From Harmonia axyridis (Eukaryota; Arthropoda; Insecta; Coleoptera; Coccinellidae): a stretch of 64,000 nt of DNA. Position numbers and translations under genes: made by a program. This document shows, one piece after another, positions 10,776 to 22,698 of the stretch. Below the pieces are notes generated by a model, which was given only the letters and a program-made list of their open reading frames with translations, had not been told where the DNA came from and ran no database searches. The stretch lies in the NCBI RefSeq assembly GCF_914767665.1, contig NC_059501.1:7628501-7692500 (forward strand), written 5' to 3'. How positions within the stretch are numbered: the stretch's first letter is position 1; every line of letters begins with the position of its first letter.

Positions 10776-12174
10776 GCTTGATATAATGCTTGGAGATTAT
10801 AGCTCTGAAAATGCCTACCGCAGTAGTAAGCGAAATGTTAGGTGAAAAACCGCCAAAAAGCCCGGAATTTTCCAATTTAATCTTTTATCTACCAAATATA
10901 ATAGGTAGTAGATTTGAATAATAACGGTACTCGAATATTACCTTGGGGAACCCCAATTAAGTTCCGCCTCAAAACTTGTGAAAATGTATTTCTTCGACCT
11001 GTTATCTCAAAATTCGATCCATTCAACCCCGTACCCAACAACTGCAAGAAATATCAGCGCAAATACCAATTCCCTTGTTACATGCAGACCGAGGGATGTT
11101 CACAGCAACCCCTCCCCTAACACGTGAGTTATCAGAATTCGCGTAGTTAACACCCTACGTTACGGAAGTCTGGAGCTGAAAGTTCCCTAGGCTGTCGCGA
11201 CAATAATAAATTAATACCGTGAACAGACAGTTCCACGCACGTATGAGGGTTGCGTATGTGTGTGTGTATCGGCATATCTGAATACCGGTGATTGACGTGA
11301 ACTTCATCAGAGTAATGGAAAAATTGAGTTCACAATGCCCAGCCCTCGAACCTAACAAAGCCTCTGTGCGACGTTGTCGCGTCGTGGATATTCGAGGTAC
11401 AGGGTTTTACACCGTGGCGGGTTCGTATGATTTGAAAGATAAAAAAATTCAAGAGAAACACTGGTGATGTTCAACACTCATTTGATGTCATGAACTTTTT
11501 CATTTTTTTAAGGTTTTATTTGGATATTAAAAAAACGAGTATATTTTAAGAGAAATCAATGGACGTTTAGATTCGGTTTTTTCACGTCCTCAAGCGAACA
11601 TCTTAATTCAAAAATATAGGATTAGGACTGTTGAAATTAGGCGACCAATTTGGACTAAGCTAACGTTTCGTCTAGAAAGACACTAAAAAGTCTGCTGTAA
11701 AAAACTGTTGCTTGATTTCAATGGTCCTAACCTTTTGAGTTGAATTTCAAAATGGAAGTTTCTTCCATTGTAAAAGTGGAGATATGAAAGTTACGATGGA
11801 AAACGATATCAACCAAATGACTGTCATGATTATGCTATTTTCCATGAATAATTCGAACATTTGATGAACGTGGCTGCGAAGGAAAAAAGTCTAAAAGTGT
11901 TAAATCACAAGACCTCGGTGGCCAATACTGTGATCACCTCTTCGAGAAATAACAAATCCAGAAAACTTCTCTTGCTAAATTGCGATTGCTTCGTTGCTTG
12001 TGTGGCACGTAGCTCCGCCTTGTTGAAGTCTTTCAATTATCATAGGTCGGTAGCGCAATCCATTCACTGTAAGAGTTTGGTGCACTAAACAGTGAGACGT
12101 TGAGGATGGAGAGGCTTTTCAACAATCATTCTTTAATGGTGGTCTGAAGATTCATTTCCTTGTGAGGTCATATT
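10776..12174. other. Intron with a less AT-rich island at 10880-11420
   Basis: The island shows no coding support; frames at 10914-11120 and 11155-11358 resemble nothing known. An AACGTTTCGTCTAG motif near 11661 recalls Penelope-element ends but is too short to call. The remainder is AT-rich and featureless. Confidence 0.3.
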
Positions 12175-14103
12175 GTAAGGTAAAAGCACCAGTTATCGTC
12201 AGTTTAAGCCAATTCACAGATTGATATTTCTAGTAAATCTACATCACGATCACAAAAGATTTCAAAATTTTGATATATTCTCCTCAGAATCTTCATTTTA
12301 TGAAAGATACAAACTTTATCCAATAAAATTATGTTAAACCAAAGATATAATCAAAATAATAAAATTATAGGATTTTACCCAGTAATCGTCATATCCAACT
12401 TAGACCTATCCTAGTATTCGTCACAGTAATGTCGGAATGACCGTCAGTCAGAAGGGATAAGGAAATTGAATCAATAAACTATATGAAAAACAGACAATCA
12501 TCGCAAAAACGTTTTATTCTAATTTTTCTTTATTTGCAAAGTGAACAATTAAACTTCTTAGGACTCTTAGAAACTCCAGCGCATAGTGGATCCAACATTT
12601 GCAGGATAAACATTGTATCATATCTTTCTCAGGTTCCTCTTCACATATTTTGCAATATCATCTTGAGGAAACATTTGTTTTTCTCTTTGTATCCTTACAC
12701 AGCTTCTTTTTTCCTGCTATTTTCTTCTCATGTTTTTTGTTTGCAGTTTCTTCTCTTTTTTTTTTCTTCAATTTTTCTAATTTTGTCTTCTTTTTCCTGT
12801 TCTTTCTTGGAAAAATACTGTTGCCATTCCATGGGAGTTGCCACGGCAGGCACCTTTTCTTTATTTTTTTTTCTTTGAGGATTCGAACTTGTGGTAGATG
12901 TGGAAGGCCAATATAAAGTTTTTTTAAAAGTTGTTGGAAATTCTTCCATTATTGTAGATTCTTTTATAACGGCTTCTGATGGTGGTGACTCGCATGTTGG
13001 TAGTTTCCTTAATTTTTCTTGTGAAGGCTGGTTGTATAGTGTTGCAGAAAAATCACTTTCCTCTCGATTTTCCTGTTTTTCCAAGTTGGGTTCTGCCATT
13101 TGGAAATTTGTCTTGCTTTCCTAATTGTTTTGATAATATTTGAACGCTATCTAGAAGTTGTTCTTTAGTTACTGGAAAACGAACAGATGCTAGATGAAGG
13201 ATCCATTTTTCCAATAACATTTCCTCTTCGCTGGATAAAATGGAAGGAGGTCCCATTTTTCTTATAATGGGTGTTTTTCCTCTTAATTTGTCTGATAATG
13301 TCATTCTTGGTACTTTGAAAGCCTTCGCGGCTGAATAGATAGACATTCCATTTTCAACAGCCAAAAGAGCTTTATGCATATCATTTTCCGAATATCTGAA
13401 CCGCTTTGATTCCATATTTTTCTTGCGTATATCTGAAAAAAATCAGAGTTCGTCAGGTATAAGTCCCTATAATCGTCATAAGATTTTAAGCTTTTCAATT
13501 CGACAAGTCTTTCATAAAACACTATGACGATTACTGATCCTCGTAAACTTTGGAATTTCAGCATAATTATACGAATAAGAGCTAAGTTATTGTGTTTGAA
13601 CAAAGTTGTTTTATGCAACTTTGATCTTAACGATAAATGTCCCAGTATTCGTCAACTTCGACGGTTACTAAGACATATTCTATCTGTGATGTACCTGTGT
13701 TCGTCACACTAGAATTACTATGTTTTTTGGTAGTTTACTTCCGAATTTCATTAGCAATAACGTTATTTGTTACTTTATTCCCGAAATAATCAATAAAAAC
13801 TTCATTTTACGGTATTGGGAATCTATAGTAGCAATAATAATGTTACCACCTACCTTAACAGAATTGCTTAGCAAACACTGTAAACCGGTACTTTCTCAAA
13901 CTCGACTTTTTCAACTCTGTTAAAACAACAGTGTTACCCACATTATTGTAACTAAAGTAGATAACACAAAATAATCACATTTTGAATTTCAAGCATAATT
14001 AATCACTTAAAAGCTAGATGTCTCTAGATATTTAATAAAACGGAAAATTGTGTAATTGGGACGAATACTAGATCACTGACGATCACTGGTTCTTTTACCT
14101 TAC
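12175..14103 (-). mobile_element. Pogo-like DNA transposon, internally deleted
   Basis: Inverted ends GTAAGGTAAAAGCACCAG (12175) and the complement of GTAAGGTAAAAGAACCAG (ending 14103) extend to about 29 bp with three mismatches. TCGTCA-type motifs recur beneath both ends (near 12388, 12418, 13473, 13648, 13702), as subterminal transposase-binding repeats would. The element encodes a pogo-type protein on the minus strand lacking its DDE core, so it cannot move by itself. It lies in the Dfd intron, opposite in sense to Dfd. Confidence 0.75.
12540..13415 (-). pseudogene. Pogo-like transposase, DDE domain deleted
   Basis: The minus-strand frame starting at 13415 gives a psq/pogo helix-turn-helix (MESKRFRYSENDMHKALL, then SAAKAFKVPRMTLSDKLRG, residues about 8-55) and the start of a second DNA-binding domain. 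At about 13095 it jumps, with a frame change, to the Lys/Glu-rich C-terminal tail (12728-13099; EKVPAVATPMEWQ) of insect pogo/Tigger-like proteins. Another frameshift leads to a CKICEEEP...CLSCKCWIH zinc-finger-like end (about 12560-12680). The roughly 300-residue DDE catalytic region between is absent. Confidence 0.75.
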
Positions 14104-14109
14104 TTGATT

Positions 14110-15235
14110 TTCATAGGATTTTAGGAAAGTGGGTTATCAAAAACTAAATCCAACTAATGCCAACGTTTCGCGGACATATTTTCACTTCTTCAGGGCTACA
14201 AGAGAGAAATTTACGAAGATTAAATAATGTACACTCATTTCTTCAGTTAACATTAAATTATCAATTTCTTAAACTGCTTCGAAACAAATTCTTAACACAC
14301 ATATACAATAAAAGATGATAAAAATATATTGATCTAAATACATATTTAAATTCATAGATTCGATTTCTTTTCATTTATCTTATTATGGAATTGACTAAAA
14401 CGCTACCAATTAACTCGTAAAACCTTACCAAAGTTGAAACTTATGTTTTCCACATAAAAGATCCTAACATGAGCTTGTTGAGCAAATTGAAACAGAAATA
14501 AACATCAATTAGGAGAATTTTGTTGTGATCTTCCATGAAATCGATCATCCTCTACAATACAAAATGTCACCATCAATGAGAGTGTCAAACTGATGTGTTT
14601 ACTTTATTCTTAAACCTGTTCAACTACAGGTCGAGTTTGCAATATGTTGTAAGAATGTAGGAATCCTGATTCACGGTGTTAAATATCTGTTTTTGAAAAG
14701 ATTCAAAATGTTGTTGTATATTAAGCTCAAATTTTGTGTGTCCTTTCGGGAATTAACAGTTTCATTCAGTTTAATCTATATCATATCACTCAGGTTTCGC
14801 TTTACATAATTACTTTCTACAACCAAAACAGGGACAGCTTAAAATTAAATGATGTTTTTCATTAAAATAGTGAGTTGCAAGGGCTGTTTTGGCATCCTTG
14901 AACTCGAATTTTTCGTGACAATCATATTTATGCTGTCTTACTCTGTTCCTTAAAAGTTGTTTTGTTTGATCTATACAACATTTTGAACAATTGTCGCACG
15001 GAATCTTGTAGATTAATTCACTGCGATCCATTATGGGGTCGACATCCTTCAATCTAGAAAACAATCTACTGCAAGTTGAAATGTTGTAAGAAACCAATTT
15101 CACATTGTTATAAATCGAATTTATGAGTATATTAATTTTATCAGTAAGTCCAGGGATGAATGGAAATTTTATATATACTCTATTTTCACCATCTTCATTT
15201 TTTACAACATTAAACATTATTAGCAATATTCAAAT
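14110..15235 (-). mobile_element. Penelope-like retroelement, 5'-truncated
   Basis: The 3' part of a Penelope-like element lies antisense to Dfd. It consists of the C-terminal endonuclease frame (14810-15226), a 3' UTR, and near 14165-14215 a CTGAAGA...GAAA arrangement on the minus strand. That arrangement matches the conserved core order of the hammerhead-ribozyme motifs known from Penelope-like terminal repeats, although stem II is poor. The reverse-transcriptase part is missing. Its upstream edge is about 45 bp from the Dfd acceptor. Confidence 0.7.
14810..15226 (-). pseudogene. Penelope-like GIY-YIG endonuclease, C-terminal fragment
   Basis: The 138-codon frame contains ELIYKIPCDNCSKCCIDQT, then LLRNRVRQHK and KTALATHYFNEKHH. 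These correspond to the GIY-YIG endonuclease of Penelope-like elements (family pattern VYKIPC..C...YIGQT, R..R..QH, TALA.H). The second half of the name motif is altered: CID stands where YIG is expected, so activity is doubtful. No reverse transcriptase precedes it. It is a dead 5'-truncated copy. Confidence 0.75.
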
Positions 15236-15250
15236 TTTTTTTTAGATGAC

Positions 15251-15278
15251 ATAACTAACTCCTTTTTTTTTGTTACAG
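15251..15278 (+). promoter_or_regulatory. Dfd: Branch point and splice acceptor of the Dfd homeobox exon
   Basis: An ACTAAC branch-point match at 15254-15259 is followed by a T-rich tract and TTACAG, with the cut after 15278. The exon then opens with CC, completing a split codon (phase 1). Reading on gives NGTFAPGME before the homeodomain, as in other insect Dfd proteins. Confidence 0.85.
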
Positions 15279-15895
15279 CCAACGGCACCTTCGCACCAGG
15301 CATGGAACCAAAACGTCAACGCACAGCCTACACCCGTCACCAGATCCTCGAACTAGAAAAAGAATTCCACTACAACAGATACCTAACACGTCGACGACGA
15401 ATAGAAATAGCTCACACGCTCGTCCTATCCGAACGCCAAATCAAAATATGGTTCCAGAACCGCAGGATGAAGTGGAAGAAGGATAACAAATTGCCGAACA
15501 CGAAAAACGTAAGAAGAAAAACCAACCCCGCCGGGGTAACGACCACGACCTCCAATAACTCCTCCAAGACGGGTGGTGGAAAAAGCAGGGGTAAAACACA
15601 GAACGGCACTCTGGGCAATAACAATGACAAACGGAAAAACAACAACTCCGGCAGAGAAATGGACGGCCTTGGAGAAAACATGCTAGATATGTCTTTGTCC
15701 GGTCAGATGCCGACGGGCATGAGCCATTCTCACCCCATGGTCCCACATCATCCCTCCATGCTGCACGGCCATGCCGACCTCCACATAGGGGCGATGGGGG
15801 GCATGGCCCCCCTCACCTCCTCACCGCCCGGCTGTGGCCCCATTCAAGGGGGCCCGCCTGTCATAAAGTCGGATTACGGCCTTACAGCGCTCTGA
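15279..15895 (+). CDS. Dfd: Deformed Hox protein, homeobox exon
   Basis: This is the terminal coding exon of the homeotic transcription factor Deformed, which specifies gnathal (mandibular and maxillary) identity in insects. The acceptor at 15278/15279 starts a split codon; the frame runs NGTFAPGMEPKRQ into a complete 60-residue homeodomain (15308-15487) with HYNRYLTRRRR, IKIWFQNRRMKWKK, Gln50 and Asn51, which contacts DNA. HTLVLSERQ and the adjacent KLPNTKNVRR tail are Dfd-type rather than Scr or Antp. A Thr/Asn/Lys-rich linker and a His/Met/Gly-rich region follow, ending in KSDYGLTAL, a Dfd-type carboxy end. The stop is TGA at 15893-15895. The N-terminal exon with the hexapeptide is outside the window. 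The exon is richer in G+C than its flanks and undisrupted. Confidence 0.95.
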
Positions 15896-18800
15896 AGAGG
15901 CTAAGACGACGTTTTTGCTCAACCAAAGTGATTCAGTTTAAGGGTCAGAGATGGCGCTGTGCTCGTCCACGGACCGGTTGGCGCTGGTTTCGTGGTGGGG
16001 AGGACGCAGAGGTGGGAGGTTAGAGATTGGAAGGGGGTTGATTTCGTTATTGTAAAGTTATTTGTTGGTTTTGTCTTTTGTCGGAAATATTTACAGGGTT
16101 TTTTTTATGTTTGAGGATGATTGATTGCATTCTGAAATTAACAAGTTTTTTCGTGTTCTGTTGGACTATTACTGGGTTGGTGAAAAGAATCAGTTAACAT
16201 TGTCGATTTGTGTTTGTCCAAAACTAAAAACTGACAAGATTTCTTTCTCATAATCAAAATCTATAACTTGATCAAATTTTTTTAAAGAGAGTTTCATATT
16301 GAAAATTCAAATGCAGTAATGTTTTTGACATAAATAAAATATCAAGTTTAACGGTAATTGATGCATATCTACCGATGTAAATAGCTTGTTTGATATTGAT
16401 TATCTTTGATCAACACTACAAATTATTCAGGTTCCAAAAAATATATAAATAAAAGTATATTCACGAAATTATAGTCCCAGGATGTTGGAGAAAAAAAAAA
16501 TGATTATTGACTTACAATAGAAGTTGAATTATATTTATCGATTCTATTTCTGACCCTTATACCAGATGAGTCAGAATATCTACTTTACGGTTAGTTACTA
16601 CTTTGTTAGTTACTTTGCAGTATCTGAGTATCACAATACTTTTAGTTCTTAGTTTTTGGCAGAAGGTACGCAGCATCTTCGAACGAAACTATATCTTGTC
16701 ACTCTAAACGTCTTTTAGATGCCAAAATGTATCTTAGAGACCTACAAATATCTCAGATGGTTATAATGGCAAAACTGTGACGTTTCAACCTTGAAGAAAC
16801 ACTCTGGATACTATTTTTCGGTATAGTTTTCATCTTTTCAATAACAAGTACTGCTCGGTACTTGGTACTGGTACTATTGTATCTTGTTAAAAAAATTCAC
16901 TTTCAAATTCTTCTACAATACGACGAATAGTAAGTCGATTAACTGAATACTTCGGTCCATGAACACTGAACACGAATGACAAGAGAAATGTCAAAAAATA
17001 ATGCAGTGCTGCCATTATGACCATTTTAATTTTTTTATTCCTATTGGGAAACCCTATCTTATGAAATGCTTAAGTTCCTGATTGTAATTCTGAATTGGAT
17101 ATTTTCATTTTCAAATTACCACAGATTTTAGTCTCACTCTGTATTGAACAATCATTTCTTGTCATAGTTCTCAGTCAAAAAAGTAGATAATAATGAAATG
17201 ATACTTATTGTTTTTGATAAAAATTAAACAATATAGGTTTTAAACGAAGTGCAATGAACTTCTTATTGAATCACAATAGCAAATAATAAGAAATCAGTTC
17301 AATCTCAAACGAATATTTTTATATTTTTACAATTCAAAATACAATTTTTGATTCATATTCCATTTCCAATATAATTGATTTTCCAAAATTATCAATAATC
17401 AAGAACTTGTTGGATTCGGAATATTATCGTCCACAGTAACAAGACGAAAAACAAAATGTTGAGCAAGGGATCAACTCTGTTCATTCTTTATACCTATATA
17501 AGCTCAAATAGCATGATTTTTACTTGTAGACAACGAAATATTTTTAGTGATGAACATTTCATTCAAAACAAAATAGAATTCTTTATCATTTCTATTTTCT
17601 AACATCCACTTCAAATATAAGAATCGGGCAAATTATGTTATCGAAATAAGATGACCAATAAGTTTGTATGGCATCATTATTATTGTATGAAACGGTAAAT
17701 TTCCTTCGAATACCATTAAGAGTTTAGGTAACAATGTTAATTGATTCTCGATCAGGTGATACATTTTTTTGATTATTTATTTATTGATAAGGGCAACCAA
17801 TTTGCCGCATCACTGAACAACTGTAATCAGTATCAATACCAAAAATGAAACAATTGATTCCCAAACAATGTCGATGACTACAATGTTACAAAATTTTATC
17901 GTACGTTACACAATAATCATTGTAGCATAATTAATTGATTATCGTCTGGTGGTAGTCTAGCAGAATGCAACTTATCAGAGAATTTACTTCAATGAAGCGT
18001 TAATTTTTCGTTTACAATCGTCTTTATTGACTAATTTTGTATCGACCCGATAATCACATTGGATTGACTACCAACAAGGTAGATCTGCTGGCTAACTAGT
18101 TACTGACTATTTTTATATTGATTAGATTAACGAATGTAATCATGTAAATATTTCTGCAATCTCCCCTGTAACAAATTTTATTCGACAATATAAATATATA
18201 AATTCACCTGAGTGAAGAGTGCATTGACCTTTAGAAGTCATATAAGTTGCCTCTAAGACACTATTTTTGTGATTACCACATTGTTCAAAACACTGCACTT
18301 GAACGATGTTGAGGTTATAATAAAACACTGTACATTTGTTTACATTGAAATTACCTGTAGATACATTGGAAAAGAAACAGATGGTACTCTCTAGAAGAGT
18401 TATTGATTTTCTATTTGAAACTGTTGTATCACATAAATATTAATGGTTGAAGTTATCACTTATCTTTCTTTTTCATATTTTGTTTTTCTTTTGTAACTTC
18501 TTTTTATTCAATGATCGTATAAATTTGATTGTGATTGAAACAAAATTCTTCTGAGAGGTTGCTGTCTATTGTATTCGTGCCATTTAAAGATAGATCATGT
18601 TAAATTCTGTTACCGTTGCTTTATTTTATTGTTCTTATAATTTATTAACCAGAAATACATGTAATATTAAGGTAAGGTTCTCTCAGTTATGCAGTTTTAA
18701 AACAATAACGGATTCTCTCAGGGTATCTATTGTATAAAAAAAGTGATTGGGTTGTATTTTATATTATGGAACATAATGACCATAGTTTGTTGCTAGATAG

Positions 18801-18950
18801 ACTTTTGTATTATTCGTTTCTTAATATTGTGCATGTATTTTTAAGGTTATCGAAACCAGTGTGATCTTCTGTATACTGTACATTTATTCTTTAGTTATAG
18901 AGTGTAAATAATTGATATTTAGAAATAAAGATACACACTTCTATTTTATT
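15896..18950 (+). other. Dfd: Probable Dfd 3' UTR and downstream region
   Basis: After the stop comes AT-rich, repeat-free sequence. AATAAA signals lie at 16333-16338 and 18924-18929, the latter followed by a T-rich stretch. A UTR ending at either is plausible; which is used cannot be seen. No second homeobox or other gene is present. Confidence 0.4.
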
Positions 18951-20873
18951 TGTTTCATTCATAGATGACCACATGTAATGCCAAAAAATTGGACGAACGA
19001 ACTCCTCAGTTCATCTTTTCTATTGGAAAACCCCTGATTGAACGAGCCTGATATCAGAGATACTAAAATGTTACTCGAACGTTCTCTTTTGAAATAAATT
19101 CTGTTTATGAAAAAAATTCAACAAACTGAAGCCTTTTTTTAACCAAAAGTTTTTTATTATAGGAAACAGTTCTTTGATGTTAGCAATGTCATTTTAATTC
19201 AATGGGAATACTATTCCACTTATAACTAAGATTTGGTATAATTAGTACAAATGAAATTGTTGAGAAACAAAAAAAAAACAGCATTTGTTATAAATAATTT
19301 GGCAATTTCATCCGGTACCATACGAGTACTATGCAAAAAAATTGCAAATTGGATATTTACTCATTTCTATTCTTGTGTAGGTAGTAAACAGCAATAGGTA
19401 GGTATATGAAAAAATAAGTAGCACTTCATCTTAAAAGAAGCAATGGTTGACCACCTTGTCAACCTTCCCTAAATTAATCTTACATAAGTCTTTTTACAAA
19501 TTTATCAAATGCGGGATTGATATGTAATTACAAATACTTACTTAAATGTTTCAGCCGTTACTATTTGGTAGTTGAACATGATTAAAATGAGTTCGATACT
19601 TTCTATATTTTTACTTTTACTAGATATTAACAATTTTTCTATTCAAGTTGAACATGAGATACTCAAACTCGAAACTGCGCGGCAACACAATATCTATAAA
19701 TTATAATCCTCAAATTGTTGATATCCAATTTTATTGACAGTGATAACATAAAATGTAAGAAATTTGTTTCAATATAGATACGAGTACTTATGTGATTGCT
19801 CGAATCCATGAGGTCACAAAAAAGGTAGATATACTCCAATTTCTCGCGAATTTACTTATTGATCTCATTACAAATGATAAGTTAAACCATCCTTTCAACA
19901 ATAATGATCAACATTTAATGGAATGACCCAGAGATAAGGTGCCCAACGTTCTTTGCTTCAAGATTCTTGAAAATTTTAATATGGAACTTAAAATCATTAA
20001 ACAAGTGGCTAAAAACAATGACCATGTTGTGAAATTGACAGAGATTGATAGTTTAAAGAAAACTACAGAATTGCATTAAACGTGAGAGACCCACACATAA
20101 GAGAAATTACAAATTCGTTTCCATAATTCATATTATTTCTGAAAAAAATTACCACATATTCTGAACATAAATATGATTTGAGAACTTCTTTTCAAACGAA
20201 TTGAAACCTCAGTAAATTAATAGAAAACAACATAGATACTATGTACCTACCTACATCCAAAGATGATATAAATCAGTAGTAGGTAAGTTAACTTGTAATA
20301 ATTACAAAAAAGTATATATTGGATAAAAAGGAAGATCATTTCAGAATGTAATTACCTAATGAACATTCACAATAACAACAAAAACAATACTACATATTAG
20401 TAACACTCATTAGAAGTACGACATAATTTTGAAATTCTACATATTTACGGAAAATGAAAGTTATGGCTTAACATTCCTAGAAATAAATAGGCATAATGAA
20501 ACTGGAATACCTAATCTTGAGAAACCAAGTGGAATTCAACACCTCGCCGCTCTTAAATACTTTGTTTGAAGTGTGAACCATTTATTATTGGAATTCCCAG
20601 GAACCATTATTGATTACATATTTACATATATAAGTGAGAGTTTAATTTAAAATATTTCAGTTATGTCATATTTGAAGAAGCTACTGTCTAGCGAAACAAT
20701 TGTAATTTGAAGAATTGAAACGTGTAGGTAGTATAATTCTCATTTCATTTTCGACATTAATATTAATTAAATGGGATTTTCAAAAACATTTGTATCCATA
20801 TCAAGCTTACATTGTATTCATAATTCATATTCCCTCAATAAGGTGCTACAGTTTATAAAGTAGGAATTAATCT
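18951..20873. other. AT-rich intergenic, nothing recognised
   Basis: No repeat ends, coding frames or RNA genes were recognised. Confidence 0.4.
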
Positions 20874-21460
20874 CAGAGTAATGAACATAGATAAAGGGAG
20901 CATATGTCATTTTCCGTAAGCAAATTTTATCCACAACATAAACTATCAAATTTGGCATGAAGCGCGCGGATATGAAAACATATTATTAGTTATACGATAT
21001 TTCACTCAATTCGCCAGTTTCTCCACAAAGAATGCACTCCTTATGTCCCATAGTGAATCAACGTTTCATATCAACTCAAATTATATTGAGATGAATACCT
21101 ACTTAAATATATAAAAAATTCAGAAATCAAACTTCAAGCGCGCCAAACGGCGTTAAACAACCGATGACACTAGGAGAGCAAAAGTTGCCAAACCTTGGAT
21201 TTCAGCAAGTAGATACAGAAAATAATAAATATTCTGCTTACAATAAATTCGACAATTAGGAAAAATATCGGATCCCAAATTTTCATATTCAATTGAGAAT
21301 CAATCATATAAATATATGTGATTCAATATAATATCAATTCATAACGATATAGTAAAATTGTGGATTTGAAAATATATCACAATCTTACAACATAAACTAA
21401 CCATATTGGGTACATGTAAAAATTGCGTATACTCCCTCTATCCATGTTCATTACTCTATG
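20874..21460 (+). repeat. MITE family M1, copy 1
   Basis: Starts CAGAGTAATGAACATAG and ends CATGTTCATTACTCTATG, inverted ends of about 20 bp with a weaker extension. It aligns along its whole length with 57099-57667 and, inverted, with 55263-55841. It is non-coding and AT-rich. Confidence 0.8.
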
Positions 21461-22138
21461 GAATAAATCGTCCTATTTATTTTACCACCTAGCGTATTCA
21501 CATTCTTTATCTTCCTATAGCTCATTTTCTTTTTATAACCTTCGTATTGTTCGAAATTTGGAATTTGTTCCATGTCGTACTTTTTATAGACTACATCAAT
21601 TACTACTATCTCTCACATTGACAACTCAAGGTGTTCATTCGCTTGCATGAAGAACGTCATTGACTTATATTAATTGACATATTATATTCATAGCACCTAT
21701 CTGTTTTTTTTTTCCGATGTATTGCGCATTCGAAAGGAACACAATAGCCAAGATATCGCTGATGATGAATGGTACGTAATGGCTAATTTCTATTGATCGA
21801 ATGACCCCCATTCGCGAATGGGTTTCCGGCAGATGAAAGGGAAAAACGGGTGAAAATAAATAGATATTGTAATGTTTACCATTTAACGTTAGCAACACGA
21901 TGTTATGAGACTAGCTGTTTGACGTGTAAGAAATAGCAGAAACATATGTTTGTGCTGTCAAGCCACGATACTACGAAACCCTTCGTGACAGATATATTTT
22001 CCATAAATTTACTTAATGGTCGATCATACTTAACGAGAATCACGCAGGGCAGATCCATGCAACGTCACTCAATTCGATATCTCCCGATTTTCGTGAGATA
22101 TAGCTGCAAAATATCACTTTGAATTTATATCAATTCTG
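21461..22138. other. Intergenic, nothing recognised
   Basis: The frame at 21665-21898 on the minus strand shows no recognisable domain. Confidence 0.35.
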
Positions 22139-22698
22139 ATGGGTGTTTTTTTTCGAGGTATAGAATGTTACAGTCAATGGTGATCGGTATAGAGCCATGA
22201 TTACTAACTTTTTCATTCCTGAATTGAACAACCATGATGTCCAGGAGCTGTGGTTCCAAAAAGACGACGCAACATATTACACAGCTCGTGCCACAATCGA
22301 TTTATTTAAAAACACGTTTGGTGACCGCCTAGTTTCACGTTTTGGACCTGTGAATTGGCCTCCAAGATCTTGTGATTTAACACCGCTAGACTACTTTCTG
22401 TGGGGCTATGTAAAGTCATTGGCCTATGCGGATAAGCCCCAAACCCTGGACCATTTGGAAGACAACATTCGCCGTGTTATTGCCGATATACGGCCACAAA
22501 TGTTGGAAAAAGTCATCGAAAATTAAACGTCCAGATTGGACTACATCCGAGCCAGCCGTGGCGGTCATATGCCAGAAATCATATTTAAAATGTAATGCCA
22601 CAAGATTATCTTGCGGATAAATAAAATTCATGTCAATCGAATAATCCATCGTTGTTTTATTGCAATTTAAAGTTCTATAGCTCTAAAAAAACACCCTT
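22139..22698 (+). mobile_element. Tc1/mariner family T2, copy 1, 5'-deleted
   Basis: Left end GGGTGTTTTTTTTCGAGGTA is joined directly to the middle of the transposase gene. The right end is TATAGCTCTAAAAAAACACC with final CTT before TA. Copies 41655-42582 and 51957-52906 share both ends. This copy lacks everything between the left UTR and the catalytic middle. Confidence 0.8.
22197..22595 (+). pseudogene. Tc1/mariner T2 transposase, C-terminal part
   Basis: Reads FFIPELNNHDVQELWFQKDD, TARATIDLFK and WPPRSCDLTPLDYFLWGYVK, the second and third Asp regions of the DDE core, spaced as in the other T2 copies (41 residues from the KD Asp to the Asp of PLDY). A TAA stop at 22524-22526 replaces a Trp codon seen in copy 3; the frame continues TSRLDYIRASRGGHMP to 22595. 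The first Asp (FSDEAHF) is deleted. It is inactive. Confidence 0.8.

Larger units (their letters stand above)
1..15278 (+). other. Dfd: Dfd intron (3' part), transposon-rich
   Basis: Everything upstream of the homeobox-exon acceptor reads as intron. I looked for the 5' Dfd exon (long open frame ending in a YPWM-type motif) and saw none, so the intron should exceed 15.2 kb. It carries Crypton-like, Tc1/mariner, pogo, LTR and Penelope remnants listed separately. An intron between the YPWM and homeobox exons is usual for Hox genes, and Drosophila Dfd has an autoregulatory enhancer in its large intron. That the whole stretch belongs to one intron is inference; the transcription start could also lie in unrecognised sequence here. 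Confidence 0.6.

Noticed and set aside
11640..11720. AACGTTTCGTCTAG as a second Penelope terminal repeat
   Set aside because: Too short; no hammerhead core or coding nearby.
15412..15746. Two minus-strand open frames across the Dfd exon
   Set aside because: They are antisense shadows of the low-complexity Dfd coding sequence.
18340..18380. mir-10-like string ACCTGTAGATAC
   Set aside because: Only the short core resembles mir-10 and no complementary arm is present nearby. mir-10 would also be expected on the other side of Dfd.
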